Source: Actinostola sp. cb2023 (taxonomy: Eukaryota > Cnidaria > Anthozoa > Actiniaria > Actinostolidae). From it: DNA of 64,000 nucleotides. Under the pieces are notes generated by a model, which worked only from the letters and a program-made list of their open reading frames with translations, searched no databases and was not told the origin of the DNA. The stretch covers positions 186,001 to 250,000 of the forward strand of contig JAUJYZ010000900.1 of the NCBI GenBank assembly GCA_033675265.1, in the 5' to 3' direction. Positions 34,563 to 46,872 of the stretch are shown one piece after another (positions within the stretch are counted from its first letter, which is position 1; each line of letters starts with the position of its first letter). Made by a program: the position numbers and the translations under genes.

Positions 34563-35176
34563 AATATCCTGATTGCTACAGAGATTTAGCGAATCTAAGG
34601 TATGCTGTCATCTGACAGTATATTCTACGATGTCATTTTTCATCGATCTTACTTCTCTTTGTTTCAGAGGTGTAACTTACATGACGTGGGAAAATAATGA
34701 CAAACTTTTTCAGGAGGACGAGGTATGTGTTGACTTGTATCACCAGCACTTTCCTTACCAAGGTTATTAAACACAAACTATGTATCGAGAACGCATCTTT
34801 TGTACTTTTGTATCAGTTAGACTTCCTTCCATCTTTTAACATGGGCTAAAAATCGTCGTTTTCAACAAGAAAGGATATTGGGAAACACGCATCAACAGCT
34901 GACACAATGATTTAATTGAAAATAGCAACCTCTGTTATTGCAAATCAAATTAGTGTTTATAAACTTGCGTGCATACAACACAGAATCCAATTAGAAATAA
35001 GAACATAATTATACATGTACCTTGTCTTGCAGGGGCATCACCCAATTATGGGAGCTCATGCCAAGTTCACCAATTACGCCTTTAATGTGGATGAGTTTAT
35101 GAGACTAATATACAAGGCTGCAGAATTAGTCAAAGAGAAAAAGAAAACCTTAAATTCACCATTCCAAATATTTTAG
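34563..35176 (+). CDS. 3' end of an unrecognised spliced host gene (last three exons)
   Basis: Three segments join in frame with GT-AG borders: 34563-34599 (YPDCYRDLANL), 34668-34722 (GVTYMTWENNDKLFQEDE; acceptor TTTCAG, donor GTATGT) and 35033-35176 (GHHPIMGAHAKFTNYAFNVD onward, ending in a stop). A pyrimidine-rich tract precedes the second acceptor, and AATAAA-like signals occur near 35466. The first exon boundary is least certain. The encoded C-terminus ends in a Lys-rich helix (KAAELVKEKKK). I do not recognise the family. Upstream exons are not found in this window, and the repeats at 32.7-34.1 kb may lie in its introns. Confidence 0.5.
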
Positions 35177-35694
35177 ATAGCCATTAAAAAAATTAATGTA
35201 AACATTGAATGTAAATTAGGTGTAAGGATATTAGGCAAGGATGAGTCCATTTTATCGACATAGTTTTTATTATAATAGTAATAATACTACTGATACGTTA
35301 ATTTTAGGGTCATGATGTGCTATAAAATAGTTTCAGCCATAATTATGAATTGCTAGTATATAATCTAATTTCTAAAAGTATTTGTAATCAATATGCAAAG
35401 CAAATAGACGATAAGAATTTACAGATATGAAGTTATCAATAGAAAGTGCTTGTGATCATTTAAAAATAAAAGTCAATGATACCTTAAGTCTATCGAATTG
35501 CTGGCTAAAATAGTCGATCAAGTGTCTATTTACTTATTGTTTGTTCAATTATTGTTGTTGATTATTTGTTTTTGATCCATTCGGCTAGCTGGGAGGCCCT
35601 CGTCTCATTTGTTCAGCAATGCACTCACTCTGTTCAGGAAAATAGAGCCTGCAGCTAGCTTGCATAACATTGTAACCTACAGTTACATTTATTA

Positions 35695-36185
35695 GTCGGG
35701 CTTCCTATGGAAGACCCGACTCTAAAAATGAGAAGCGTTCTTTGTCGTCGTCTTCGTTGACCTCAAATCCAGCGCATGCGCCCTGTGCCGGCCGCTAAGA
35801 TAATCACCGAAGGCTCAAACCAATATCATATCTGAAAAAGTCTTAAAGTCGAAATGTTATGAAATATCAAAAGCAAATGAGAAAACTGTGAACACAAACT
35901 ACGAACAAAATGACAAAACAATGACTATTGACTTAACAACGAACTCTGAAGCTGAAAAGAACTACTCTGATTGCAAGAAAAGCACGAGCAAGACTGATCT
36001 TGACCTGAACTTGAACGTCGCCATATTGGATGAAGCGAAAGATGATCGTCAACAAGCTTTATTGCCATTGACAATATTTCATTGACAATGGATATATGGT
36101 CGAGAGCAAATCAGATTCAGTCGAGATTACCGATCGCAGCAACCACTGCTTGCTCCAAGAAGCCCGACTTACGCTACTAGAGCGT
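35695..36185. mobile_element. Short non-autonomous Helentron-like element (about 0.5 kb)
   Basis: The left end GTCGGGCTTC forms a hairpin with GACCCGAC. The right end carries GAAGCCCGAC and then the hairpin ACGCT-actag-AGCGT. The layout copies the 22.66-32.57 kb element, and the internal GCGCATGCGC segment is shared. The Asn/Lys-rich frame 35888-36085 is the only coding remnant. Confidence 0.6.
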
Positions 36186-36679
36186 CTAGTTTAGGTATTC
36201 CATTCAAAACATCCACACGCACATTTATATTAACATTGCTACAGCTTCATCTTATAGTATCAGTAGTGTCCACTGGATTACACAATAGAACGTATGCGAC
36301 TGTGTTTATTTCAAGACAGAGATCTTTCTATCCTTTAACTACTGTGCAAATTGTAAGTTAAGAGAACATGATAATAGATGTACTTATTGTATTGATAATA
36401 AATACAAATACTAGAATATGGTACGTTTCAATGGTCTCAGACATACATGAAATGTAAATTGGGTAACATGATCATGAATATAAATCAGATTAAACAGACC
36501 ATTAATAGTATTATTGTTCACGTGATTATTGTAAGTTGTAAATCAGTAATAGTTTTTAAGGTTCATTATTTTACTCTGACTAAAGGCTTGTATCCATTGA
36601 TTCGACTGCATTTTCTGACCTTGATTGGTCATCAACCTCCATTCCTTCTGATTCGCTGGTTACATTCTGTTGTGGTGTC

Positions 36680-37053
<374 letters not shown>

Positions 37054-37678
37054 AATCCCTGGACATAGATTGGATGCTAAATCCATACTTGGGCAAACTT
37101 GAGTAAATTTCCTTCAATAAGCTGACACCTTCGGGAGTCGAATACCACTGAGTGTCCTTCACGTCAATATCCTCAGGCTCGTCGTCATAGGTGGTGTCAG
37201 ATAACGCAAGGTTGTCCATGTGAGTTATTTCTTTCAGCTTGTCCGTGACAGGACGAAACAAACGAAAAGCACTTTGGTCGTCAATAATATCTATAAATGA
37301 AATATAATGCGCAGATAAAATAAATATAATTGATCAATGAAGCCAAGGCAACCTAAACTCAATGCCAAAGCTTGGAAACTACAGGAGAGTGAGGTGCGGG
37401 ATTGCGGAAAAATTATGCAAGCTCAGCCAGTCAATTTATTAGAAAACGACGAAAGAAGTTGTCATTTCCTTAATTTGCATAATCTTTTTGCAATCCCGCA
37501 CCTTGGTGGAGTGAAACAGGACCGCCATGATTTGAGTTCGTCTCATGAAGAGTTACATTTACACTTACCAAGTTTTGCTTCGTTCTGTATATCCGTTGCA
37601 ATGCATAATTTTCCTTCATCATTGAACATCAAACTAATGCCTCGGTGTGTAATTGCTGAAATCACACGAGGAAACGCT

Positions 37679-38453
37679 TACTTTATGTTTTTCCTCCCCT
37701 GCCTATATCATATGGACAAAAAGGTGCTGCTTTTCCCGCTGCTTGTTTACTGGGCTAATACTCCTGATAAAGACAAATTCCAATATGGCGTAATTGGCTA
37801 TGGACAAAAGCCCATAGCCGCTTTAATAAATTACTAATTTGTCAAATCAAATATGGTATTTACAATATTTAACATTTGTTCCTGGCCCAGTAAAGGTGAG
37901 GGCCACAAAAACGCAAAGGCATAGCAAATAGATGATGCAACATCCAGGCAATATGAGGAGGACAAAGGGGAGGAGGCGGGTGATAAAACACGTCTTGACA
38001 CATTGAGAATCTGGCGTGGATTAAATGCACGCTGCATTCTACACTCTCACGTGGATTAGATTCCCAGAGGGGGGTAGTCTCAATAGCCTAGTACTTGACC
38101 CCAACATGTCATGCCCGGATGTTGTCATGCCAACAATTAATGTCATGCATATTAATATAACTTAACAGCAAATACAGTCAGAGAAAAAACATAAAAATCC
38201 TATTCGCGAGCAAATATTTCATTTATGTTTTTCCTCCCCTGCCTATATCATATGGACAAAAAGGTGCTGCTTTTCCCGCTGCTTGTTTACTGGGCTAATA
38301 CTCCTGATAAAGACAAATTCCAATATGGCGTAATTGGCTATGGACAAAAGCCCATAGCCGCTTTAATAAATTACTAATTTGTCAAATCAAATATGGTATT
38401 TACAATATTTAACATTTGTTCCTGGCCCAGTAAAGGTGAGGGCCACAAAAACG
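37679..38453. repeat. Tandem duplication of a 234-bp block
   Basis: CTTTATGTTTTTCCTCCCCT and the following bases at 37679-37912 recur essentially unchanged at 38219-38453, separated by the block that itself recurs at 42.8 kb. Confidence 0.9.
37981..38217. repeat. Direct repeat, left copy (about 236 bp)
   Basis: It starts TGATAAAACACG and ends near GCAAATATTTCAT. The nearly identical right copy is at 42818-43052. The pair could be terminal repeats of an unclassified 5-kb element inside intron 1 of paralogue A. Confidence 0.8.
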
Positions 38454-41400
38454 CCAAAAGCAACATAATTCAAGAAATTATGGAGCTCGCCCCACCCAAG
38501 GGAAAAACAGCACCAACAACAGTTGCCTTTCAAGTCACAGTAAAAACTGCTGCTTTGCAACATATTGTAATTAAAGGCAATATCAAAAGAAAATAAGGAG
38601 ACAGATGTCCTTGTTAATAAGACTCTTATACTCGTTGATGTATAATTAATGAAATAATGAATCAACAGATAGTAATGAGACTGCTGCCCTTGCTATTCAG
38701 ACTCATACTCTCCTTGATAAATAAATAATTAATGAACTCATGAATGAACAGATTGAAATGAAGGCAATATCAAAAGGAAATAATGAGACTGCTGCCCTTG
38801 CTATTCAGACTCATACTCTCCTTGATAAATAAATAATTAATGAACTCATGAATGCACATATTGAAATGAAGGCAATATCAAAAGAAAATAATGAGACTGC
38901 CGCCCCTGCTAGTCAGACTCATACTCTCACACAATTTCTCCAGACTCATTTCAAGATCATAATAACATGAAACTCAAGATACATGTAGCTGCAACCCTTG
39001 TAGGTATGCAGAAATGTTATAGATCTGTCACAGATAAGGCTCATGGTCAAGCAAAAGAACAGCACAAAGATACAATGTAAGTTATTGCTTCTGGATATAT
39101 GCCACTAAAGGTAGACCAGTAAAGTAATCGATTACACAGGCAGCAAAGCCGGACACGAAAACCCCCAAAAACCACTTTGTGGAAAAATGGGAACGTGCAC
39201 CCCCAACCATGCAATACTGCAACCTTAGGGGTGTCAAGGCTAATCGATTACGTGGAACAGAACAGAACATCAGAACTTGATCACTGGTGACAGCAAAGTA
39301 ATAGATGCATTCCTAGTGGTATGGCTGATAAAGTTTCAAAGCACTTCCAATAACTCTAATATAACTCTACATCAGAACTTGATCACTGATGACAGCAAAG
39401 TAATAGATGCATTCCCAGTGGTATGGCTGATAAAGTTTCAAAGCACTTCCAATAACTCTAATATAACTCTACATCAGAACTTGATCACTGATGACAGCAA
39501 AGTAATAGATGCATTCCCAGTGGTATGGCTGATAAAGTTTCAAAGCACTTCCAATTCTGCATTCAATTGGGTTGCATGTCTGTATCTTCCCATATAGTCA
39601 TGGAATCTGCAAGATAAATAGACTGACTGCAAGTAGTAAATAATAAGAATTATGTAATAATTGTACTAACGATAGCCCATATCACAATAAATGGACAAAG
39701 ATTCCAGTCAGTAACTATGCTGAATATGTAACCGCAATAGCCCATACAGTGTAGTACAATAAATGGACAACTATTCCAGTCATTAACCATGCTGGATACC
39801 TAACAGCAATAGCCCATACAGTGTAGTACAATAAATGGACAAATATTCCAGTCATTATCCATGCTGGATACCTAACAACAATAGCCCATAGTACAATAAA
39901 TGGAGCGACAAATATTCCAGTCAGTAACTATGCTGGATATCTAACAGCAATAGCCCATAGCACAATAAATGGACAAATATTCCAGTCAGTAACTATGCAG
40001 AATATTAAACAGCAATAGCCCATAGCACAATAAAACAATGGACAAATTGTGTATATTAATATACCATAATCGTACATTATAACAGAATATAATTTACCTG
40101 AATAATACTACATATGATACTACATATGATATACAATGTAACTACATTTATATAGCGCCAAATCTAAAAATCCTATGGCGCTTTACAATTAATGTAGGAT
40201 AAGAAGAAAATACAACTATGATGCGCTAATAGCATATGGTGGTATAATATACAAACAACAATTTTGTATAATATAATCATACATTATAACAGAATATAAT
40301 TTACATGAGTAGTTTGGTTTGATGCTACGTATGATATACAATGTATATAATGTCAAAATAAATTAAATTAACTGGCAAGGAAAACCTGTCAGACCAGTAG
40401 GTCGACGCAATAACGGTTCCTTATAAGTGCCAACATAAATAAAAACATGGCAATGGCATTAGTTAAACTTACTTATTAAAATTAATTACAACATGGCATG
40501 GAAATTCTGTCAGACAATAACGTCGACGCGAAGGTTTCCTTTAAATGCCAAAAAAAAATAATAATAATAATAATAATTAAACAGAGGCACACACCTCAAA
40601 CAGTGGAACATTCCACAACAGTACTGAAGAGCCACACAGCCCTCAGTATTAATAAACACAATTAAAAACAAGAGGTACACACCTCAAACAGTGGAACAGT
40701 CCACAACAATACTGAAGAGCCACACAGCCCTCAGTATTAATAAACACAATTAAAAACAAGAGGTACACACCTAAAACAGTGGAACATTCCACAACAGTAC
40801 TGAGGGCCATATAGCACCTCAAAAATATATGATATACACATGTACAATATGCTATAAACAATAAATATTGGTCATTTGTAGAAAGGAATGAAAATATATA
40901 GCAAACCATATAGTAATACATGTGATAGATAGACATAAACATCATCAATATAAAATATAAATGCCATAAACAATAAATACAGATGCAAATAAATTGTAAT
41001 AAATAAACCTACTACAATATAGCCAAATAATATATGGTAATATAAAATCCATAGGTGCAGGTGTGCTAAAACAAACAGGCAGATTCTGAATGCCAATAAA
41101 AGGAAAGCACCGGTGTCAGAAAGAAAATGCAATGAATGGTACCGAGCCATGGGCAAACGCAAATTCAAAAACGGCAAAGAAAAGCCTGTCAACAATACAG
41201 TTGACGCTAAAAGCTTCCTTTTAATGCCAAATAAACTAAAAACAAGAGGATAACCCTCTAAAATGTGGAGTACACCACACCAAGTGCAAGGACAATGTCC
41301 AACAGCACTAAAAACACGAGGAAAACACCTCGTAAGAGGAAAACACCTCGATGAGGAAAACACCTCATAAATAAACCATGAGGAAAACACCTCATAAATA

Positions 41401-42817
41401 AACCATGAGGAAAACACCTCGTAAATAAACCATGAGGAAAACACCTCATAAATAAACCATGATATTATATTATGAGGAAAACACCTCGTAAATAAATCAT
41501 GAGTAAAACATGTAAAATTGCCTGTGGCCCGGTAACCTATTCACAACAACTTAAAATAACAACAAGGTCAAACGTAGAATATAATATGAGATATAGAGAG
41601 ATGAAAACATCACACATGCCCTATACAATAATTATAGGAGCACATGCCTAGGTTGTACTAACTAAACCTAATATATAGTTATAACATATCGTAATACATG
41701 TAATATATAGATAGACATAAACATTCTACAATAGAAAATATGACTGCTATAAAATTATAGGTGCACATATACTTACGGATATATAAACATAACATATTGT
41801 TGTAATAATTGAATGTATAAAATATAGATGTAAGCTTAATAATCGAGACAGTAAAATTATAAATAATAAAATATAATAATAAAATATGAAAGAGCAGAAT
41901 CTCAAGTCCCAAAAAGCTTAAGAAAGGCAACTACACAGGTTGCATGCAGAAATAAAACCATAAACTAAGGCTGGGACAAGCCATGTCAACTGAAGACACA
42001 TAAATGTCGACGAAGTCAGCAAGCCCATCTTGCCCTTATGCTCCGCACCAAATCGGTGACGGTGCTATATAATTATAGTAAACAATTCTAAATATACCTT
42101 GAGGGCGAAACCTCGAAGGTCATTATAACTAAACAGACCTAGAGGGCGAAAACCTCGAAGATCGTCATGCAGTTTCACCGAGGTCAAATTCGCAGGCATT
42201 AACACGAGGATCAGAGCGTGATTGTAGGTCGGAAGGCAAGATACATGTACTCGATCTTCTCTGGGAACGCCCCCTAATACCGGCAAGTAAACTGATAGAA
42301 ATTCGAACGATGGAGTAACAAATGATCCACAGCAAACTCCAACTGAGTAAGCCGTATCCCAAGCTACCAGAGGCTATCGTAATGACGTATAAATACGAAA
42401 TACGAATCCAGAAAATGATAAATACACTCTCTTAGACAACTTAGTATCCGAGTAAAATCATCGATCGACATTAAAAACCATTGATGTCAGATCAACACGT
42501 GAAACGATTCACATCACTCCCTAAGAACGTATACGATCAAATTTAGCGACCAGACTCTATCGAAATGAAGTATAAATGTATACACTGTCTTTAGTATTGG
42601 AATAAAATCGTTCGACCGGCTGAATCGGCTCGATCAACACGTGAAACGTAACTGCTTATTCACATCATTCGCTAAGAACTTATACCATCAATACAATACA
42701 ATCAAAATACAAATTTTGTCGTAAACGAATAAGAGAAAGTTAGCATAAGTCCTTAAGCACCAAATACTTAACTTTGAGAAGTAATTGAAGGACGAAGGAT
42801 GGCCATTAATCCTGCTT
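38454..42817. repeat. Serial tandem-repeat region inside intron 1 of JAB paralogue A
   Basis: Several independent arrays: about 125-bp units at 38640-38920 (GAATGAACAGATTGAAATGA), three 105-bp units at 39277-39560, about 90-bp units at 39650-40030 (CAATAGCCCATAGCACAATA), about 120-bp units at 40590-40800, and 42-bp units at 41330-41500 (ATGAGGAAAACACCTC). ATTTATATAGCGCC near 40150 is a common invertebrate repeat motif. Open frames here are products of the tandem repeats. Confidence 0.75.
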
Positions 42818-43052
42818 TGATAAAACACGTATTGACACATTGAGAATCTGGCGTGGATTAAATGCACGCTGCATTCTACACTCTCACGTGGATTAGATTC
42901 CCAGAGGGGGGTAGTCTCAATAGCCTAGTACTTGACCCCAACATGTCATGCCCGGATGTTGTCATGCCAACAATTAATGTCATGCATATTAATATAACTT
43001 AACAGCAAATGCAGTCAGAGACATAAAAATCCTATTCGCGAGCAAATATTTC
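42818..43052. repeat. Direct repeat, right copy (about 235 bp)
   Basis: Matches 37981-38217 with a few substitutions and one small deletion (AGACATAAAA for AGAAAAAACATAAAA). Confidence 0.8.
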
Positions 43053-43589
43053 ATATCTATTATTATAGCTTTGACAGACCATGTTGTCTTACAAATAACA
43101 CACTCCGGTTACTTGATGACACCAGTGAGTGAACTTACATGTTTCGGCGTTTGACACAAACCACTCTCCAAGTTTCAGCAAACCGTGTCCATTTCGTAAT
43201 TCGTATTCACACTGCTTTCTCTGTTCCGTGTTCCCCCCACAAACAATTTGGACGACTGGTTGTCCTGATTCAGTTCGCAGCCCATGTAAATTACCTCTCT
43301 TTTGATCAGGGTAATCTTTTATCATTCTCTTGATTTGACGAATTTCACCGCGATGGATTGTGATCACAGTCATGATGTCGAGAGAGTTTAACCGATTCCA
43401 CCGTAAAATAAGATATTTTAAAAACAGATAACACTTGCCAACTAATATAGATCTTGGATCGATGATTTGGATATGTCTTGCAGCGTTGGGCTTTTCTCGG
43501 AATTAGCTTCGATTGTTCGAGGAAACGAGTTTGATTGACAACTGATGTATTCGATTCTGCGAAATGAGCCCGCGTTCCGTCTATGAGTT

Positions 43590-43840
43590 CCTAGAACAAT
43601 AACACATATAACAGTATCGCACATGAAAGGAAGTGAAAACATTATTACTCGGGTTACCTGTGGCAGCGCGAGTCTAAATTTGCACTGAGACCGGTACCTC
43701 ATCTTCGGTACATCTACGTCGTAAAATGCAAAAGTTGTGCAATTAATAGTTCCTAGTACACTTTGTCGGCATGTTTGAAAGGTTGCCATTTTGTCGTGTG
43801 GTCTTATTTCAATCCCTTTCCGTTCATCAAGTAAAATCAC
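43590..43840 (-). CDS. Possible spliced gene fragment upstream of paralogue A
   Basis: A frame from about 43840 to 43658 (FYDVDVPKMRYRSQCKFRLA) ends at a CAG/GTAACC donor. A 67-bp intron with a CTAG acceptor would join it to sequence starting at 43590 that stays open toward the start of JAB paralogue A. No domain is recognised. It could be a 5' exon of that gene, a separate small gene, or chance. Confidence 0.25.
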
Positions 43841-44258
43841 TGGGAGATGAGAAGAATTACCTAAAATTACCTCTGTGTGTTTATAACTGAGGACTTTAGT
43901 GTTGCAAATCAGCCTCGAGATGTATTTGTTCCTTGGAATTTAAAAAAAATTACATGTGGGATATGGTCATTTACTGTACTGACTTGGTACTACATTTAAT
44001 TCACAACACAGAATCAATCATCAAAAGAAAATAATAACTCCATATATAAATTCATTAAAACTAGTTTAAAATATGAGTCAATTTCCACACTATAAGTAAA
44101 TATTAGACAAACACTAGACAACCATTCTGGCTAGACTGACTTGGAAAATTGCAGATTCTATTACGCGAGTTTCTACTGTATCTAGTAATTTGAACAGGCA
44201 CCAGCGTTTTTTAATTAAGATTGTAATGTTTCAAATGAAGTGAGATGAAGTCTGATTG

Positions 44259-46050
44259 TTAGACATACGTTACGTAATTGTAGTTCCTCCTTTCTAGTTT
44301 GCATTGGTTGCACAAGTGTTTAATTGCTTCATGTATTTGGTGTTTCATCCTGGCTAAGTCCTTAGACTTTGAGCGAATGTTCTCTACAGATGCACGAGTG
44401 TGATCTCCATCTGTCTTCATTTTCATCACTTTAACTTCTCCAAGTGGGAATTTTGAGGGGAACTCGATAATCCAGTAATGCTCATGATGACTAAACAGCA
44501 ATGACATGTTTTCTGTTGAAGTGTTTCGGGACAACTTCTGAGTGTTGGCATCTGAAATCTGACGTACGAACTCTAGTACGTCAGCTAGGCACTGTCTGTC
44601 AGCATTATACCACTGTTGAGTTGATGTGTAGTTTTCAGCATCGTCGTTATCGCTAGTATGATATACTGTATCAGTATGGCATGGTATATCATTATTAAGT
44701 ATTCTGACTACATTAACAGTGCGGGTTTCTTTGTTGTCACTTTGCAACGTTCTGCCATCTGTTGGGCTAGGTTTGCCACCATCAAGGGATGATTCACCAA
44801 GATTGTCATATGTGCTGCAAGGTCTGCTTTTATGAACGCATGTAGTGTCTTCACTCGGGCAGGGTTTGACCTCCAACAAATGGCTTGTCTTGTGTTCCTG
44901 ACGCTTTAGTTTGTCCCAGTCATCCATATTCAACTTACTAATGTCTGCAGAATAAGGGCCGTCGGCTCGACAAGTTGTGGTCTCGTTACTGTATGCACGA
45001 TACGATGTACCATCAGTTCGACGATAAGGATCACCTCTCTGCTTCCGGTATTGTCGACTATCGGAGTGGATGGATCTTTCGTGCCTTTGAAGACTACTAG
45101 TGGTATCTCCTCTCTGTTCAGTAACCCCCACACTCTCTTGTTGCTCTTCCACAGTTCTCTGCTGTATGTTACCATGAGCTAGCGGAACTGGGGAATTGTT
45201 TATAGGCGTTTTCTTATCAAGGAATGTAGTAAGGGGTTTGTATAACCGCAATGCGCTTTGCCCTTTAATAATTTCTACACAAAATAGAAAGAAGATTTTG
45301 TATTAGTTTAAACAATGGTCATTGCCGTACACAGCACAGGGGCAAGGGGGGCAGTTGCCCCCCCCCCCCCCCCCCTAGCAAGGCGGAAAAGATACCAAAA
45401 AGTACTGAGAACTGTACTATTTTTATTTATGTTTTGCTTTTAAATACGTACTGCCCCCCCCCTTGAATTGTGGGTTATGTACGGCCCTGATGGTGCACTC
45501 ATTCACATATTATATATCTAACGGGCGGGAACATTTCCATACATGCAGAAAAGGCTAGGTACTTACCAAGATTGGCTCCATTGCCTTCTGTATCATATGC
45601 AGTGCACGGTTGCCCTTCGATATCAAACACCAAAATTATGTTTCCTTTAGTATCCTTTGATGCGGAAACTGAAAGAGTCAACAGTAAAAATATTACCTGA
45701 TGTCTATAAAGGTGGGATCGGCTACATGTTCCAGCTGTAGTCTACTCGTGATAATACTCGAGTTCATGCATGTTGATGACAAGAAACAACCATTTACCTT
45801 TATCGTGAGACGAGACAATCCAGTTTCCAAGTTTCCTCAGTCCATGTTTTTTCCTCAGGTGCTCTTGGCATCTTTGTAAATCCCGCTTGCTTCCTGCACA
45901 TATCATTTGAACTACTGGCTGACCTGACATGGTGTGAAGTCCATATAACGCGCCTTTGCAATTGAGTTTCGATTTGTGTTTATCTTTGGCCGTTATTGTT
46001 CTTTGAATGAGCAGAAGCTCGCCTTGGTGGATGGAAATCGTTGTCGCCAT
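44259..46050 (-). CDS. JAB-family paralogue B, three exons, inactive JAMM, QWY C-terminal domain
   Basis: Exons are 45798-46050, 45567-45668 and 44259-45274. All introns are phase 1 with GT-AG borders (GTAAAT, GTAAGT; acceptors TTTCAG and GTGTAG), giving 456 residues. The N-terminus keeps the JAB scaffold (ALYGLHTMSGQPVVQMICAG, KLGNWIVSS), but the catalytic Glu motif reads NCKG and HSH is VSS. The JAMM Ser/Asp loop is absent. Exon 2 gives KGNIILVFDIEG. A 200-residue polar, likely disordered linker follows, then QQWYNADRQCLADVLEF at about residue 339 and WIIEFPSKFPLGEVKV, the E2/RWD-like strand shared by all members. It is open throughout, so it is probably an expressed pseudoenzyme or scaffold. 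Confidence 0.7.
45312..45490. mobile_element. MITE in intron 2 of paralogue B
   Basis: TTGCCGTACACAGCACAGGG on the left and TATGTACGGCCCTGATGG on the right look like worn inverted ends. A C run of about 18 bases at 45358-45375 lies inside. Confidence 0.45.
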
Positions 46051-46872
46051 CTACAGCTGAGCTCTGACCGAGAAGGAAGCTACTTCTCATAAAATTGTAA
46101 AAATAGAGAGGATATTTTCATTTAGCAAATATGAAATTATGGATTAGACAGAATTATTCACGATACAAAGCTCTTGCTTGAAAATAATGGCATTTCGATT
46201 CCGGGAATTTTTGCCAGTTGATTGACAGGTGAAGTTATTAATTCCGAGAAATGATTATGCTAAGGTAACGCAAGCTCAGTAAATCTGATCTGATTTTTCA
46301 TCGGGTTATATCCCGTAGACACAACATTTTAGTTGGACCAATGATTAAGAAATATAAAATTCTACAATCTATTACATTGTGTTCTGCCGGTTATGTTTAA
46401 TTTGTCAGTTAGATAACAGTGATACTCAATTCAAACCCGTTTTAAAATTGAGCATTCACGGTGTTTTATTGCATGTTGTTGTCATTGATATATACAACTT
46501 TCATTAACTACAAATGCCCTTCGTATACACCTGTTTTCAAAAACGTTGCCCTTTTACAAAATAGTAAAATAGCAAAAATTGAATTAACAAATACGTAAGT
46601 CGCAAGTTGGCCAATCCTTTTATTGCTTTATTTAAACTTTATAGAAACAGTCATTACAAAAAAAAACGGTACTTCATTATGTACTTATCTATAAACTAGC
46701 CGCTGTGATTAGAGCTTCATCTGTAGCTCGTTAACTTAATATTTACAAATTGCAATATCTAAGATATATATAAATTGTTCCATGACTTCAGACGTTATGC
46801 TGATATATTTACAGTATATTCGAACATGTTCTTATCTACACGTACAACCCCAGCAGGCAATGTGGTGCATGT
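46051..46872. other. Intergenic, no gene seen
   Basis: AT-rich sequence between two divergently aged JAB-family genes on the same strand. No repeat or RNA gene recognised. Confidence 0.5.

Larger units (their letters stand above)
37056..43373 (-). pseudogene. JAB-family paralogue A, three exons, 3'-truncated, catalytic residues lost
   Basis: Exon 1 is 43139-43373 (start TVITIHRGEI; GNLHGLRTESGQPVVQIVCG; KLGEWFVSN), donor GTAAGT. Exon 2 is 37569-37655 (ITHRGISLMFNDEGKL), acceptor TTTCAG, donor GTAAGT. Exon 3 starts at 37290 (DIIDDQSAFRLFRPVTDKL) and reaches DTQWYSTPEG before running into a (TTTC)n array at 37056. All junctions are phase 1 and match those of paralogue B exactly, which supports joining exons 5.5 kb apart. 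The JAB Glu region is QKRG instead of ETGG, HSH is replaced by FVSN, and the loop with the Ser and Asp is missing. Intron 1 is filled with repeats. It is a probable pseudoenzyme, now broken at its 3' end. Confidence 0.7.

Noticed and set aside
37337..37837. A 166-residue plus-strand open frame
   Set aside because: It lies opposite exon 2 of JAB paralogue A and includes part of a duplicated block. It has no recognisable domain.
39277..39597. A 106-residue open frame with three repeats
   Set aside because: It is a product of a 105-bp tandem array, whose unit length is a multiple of three.
40872..41444. A 190-residue minus-strand open frame with repeated FSSWFIYEV
   Set aside because: It arises from 42-bp tandem units in non-coding repeat DNA; no domain and no splice or start context.
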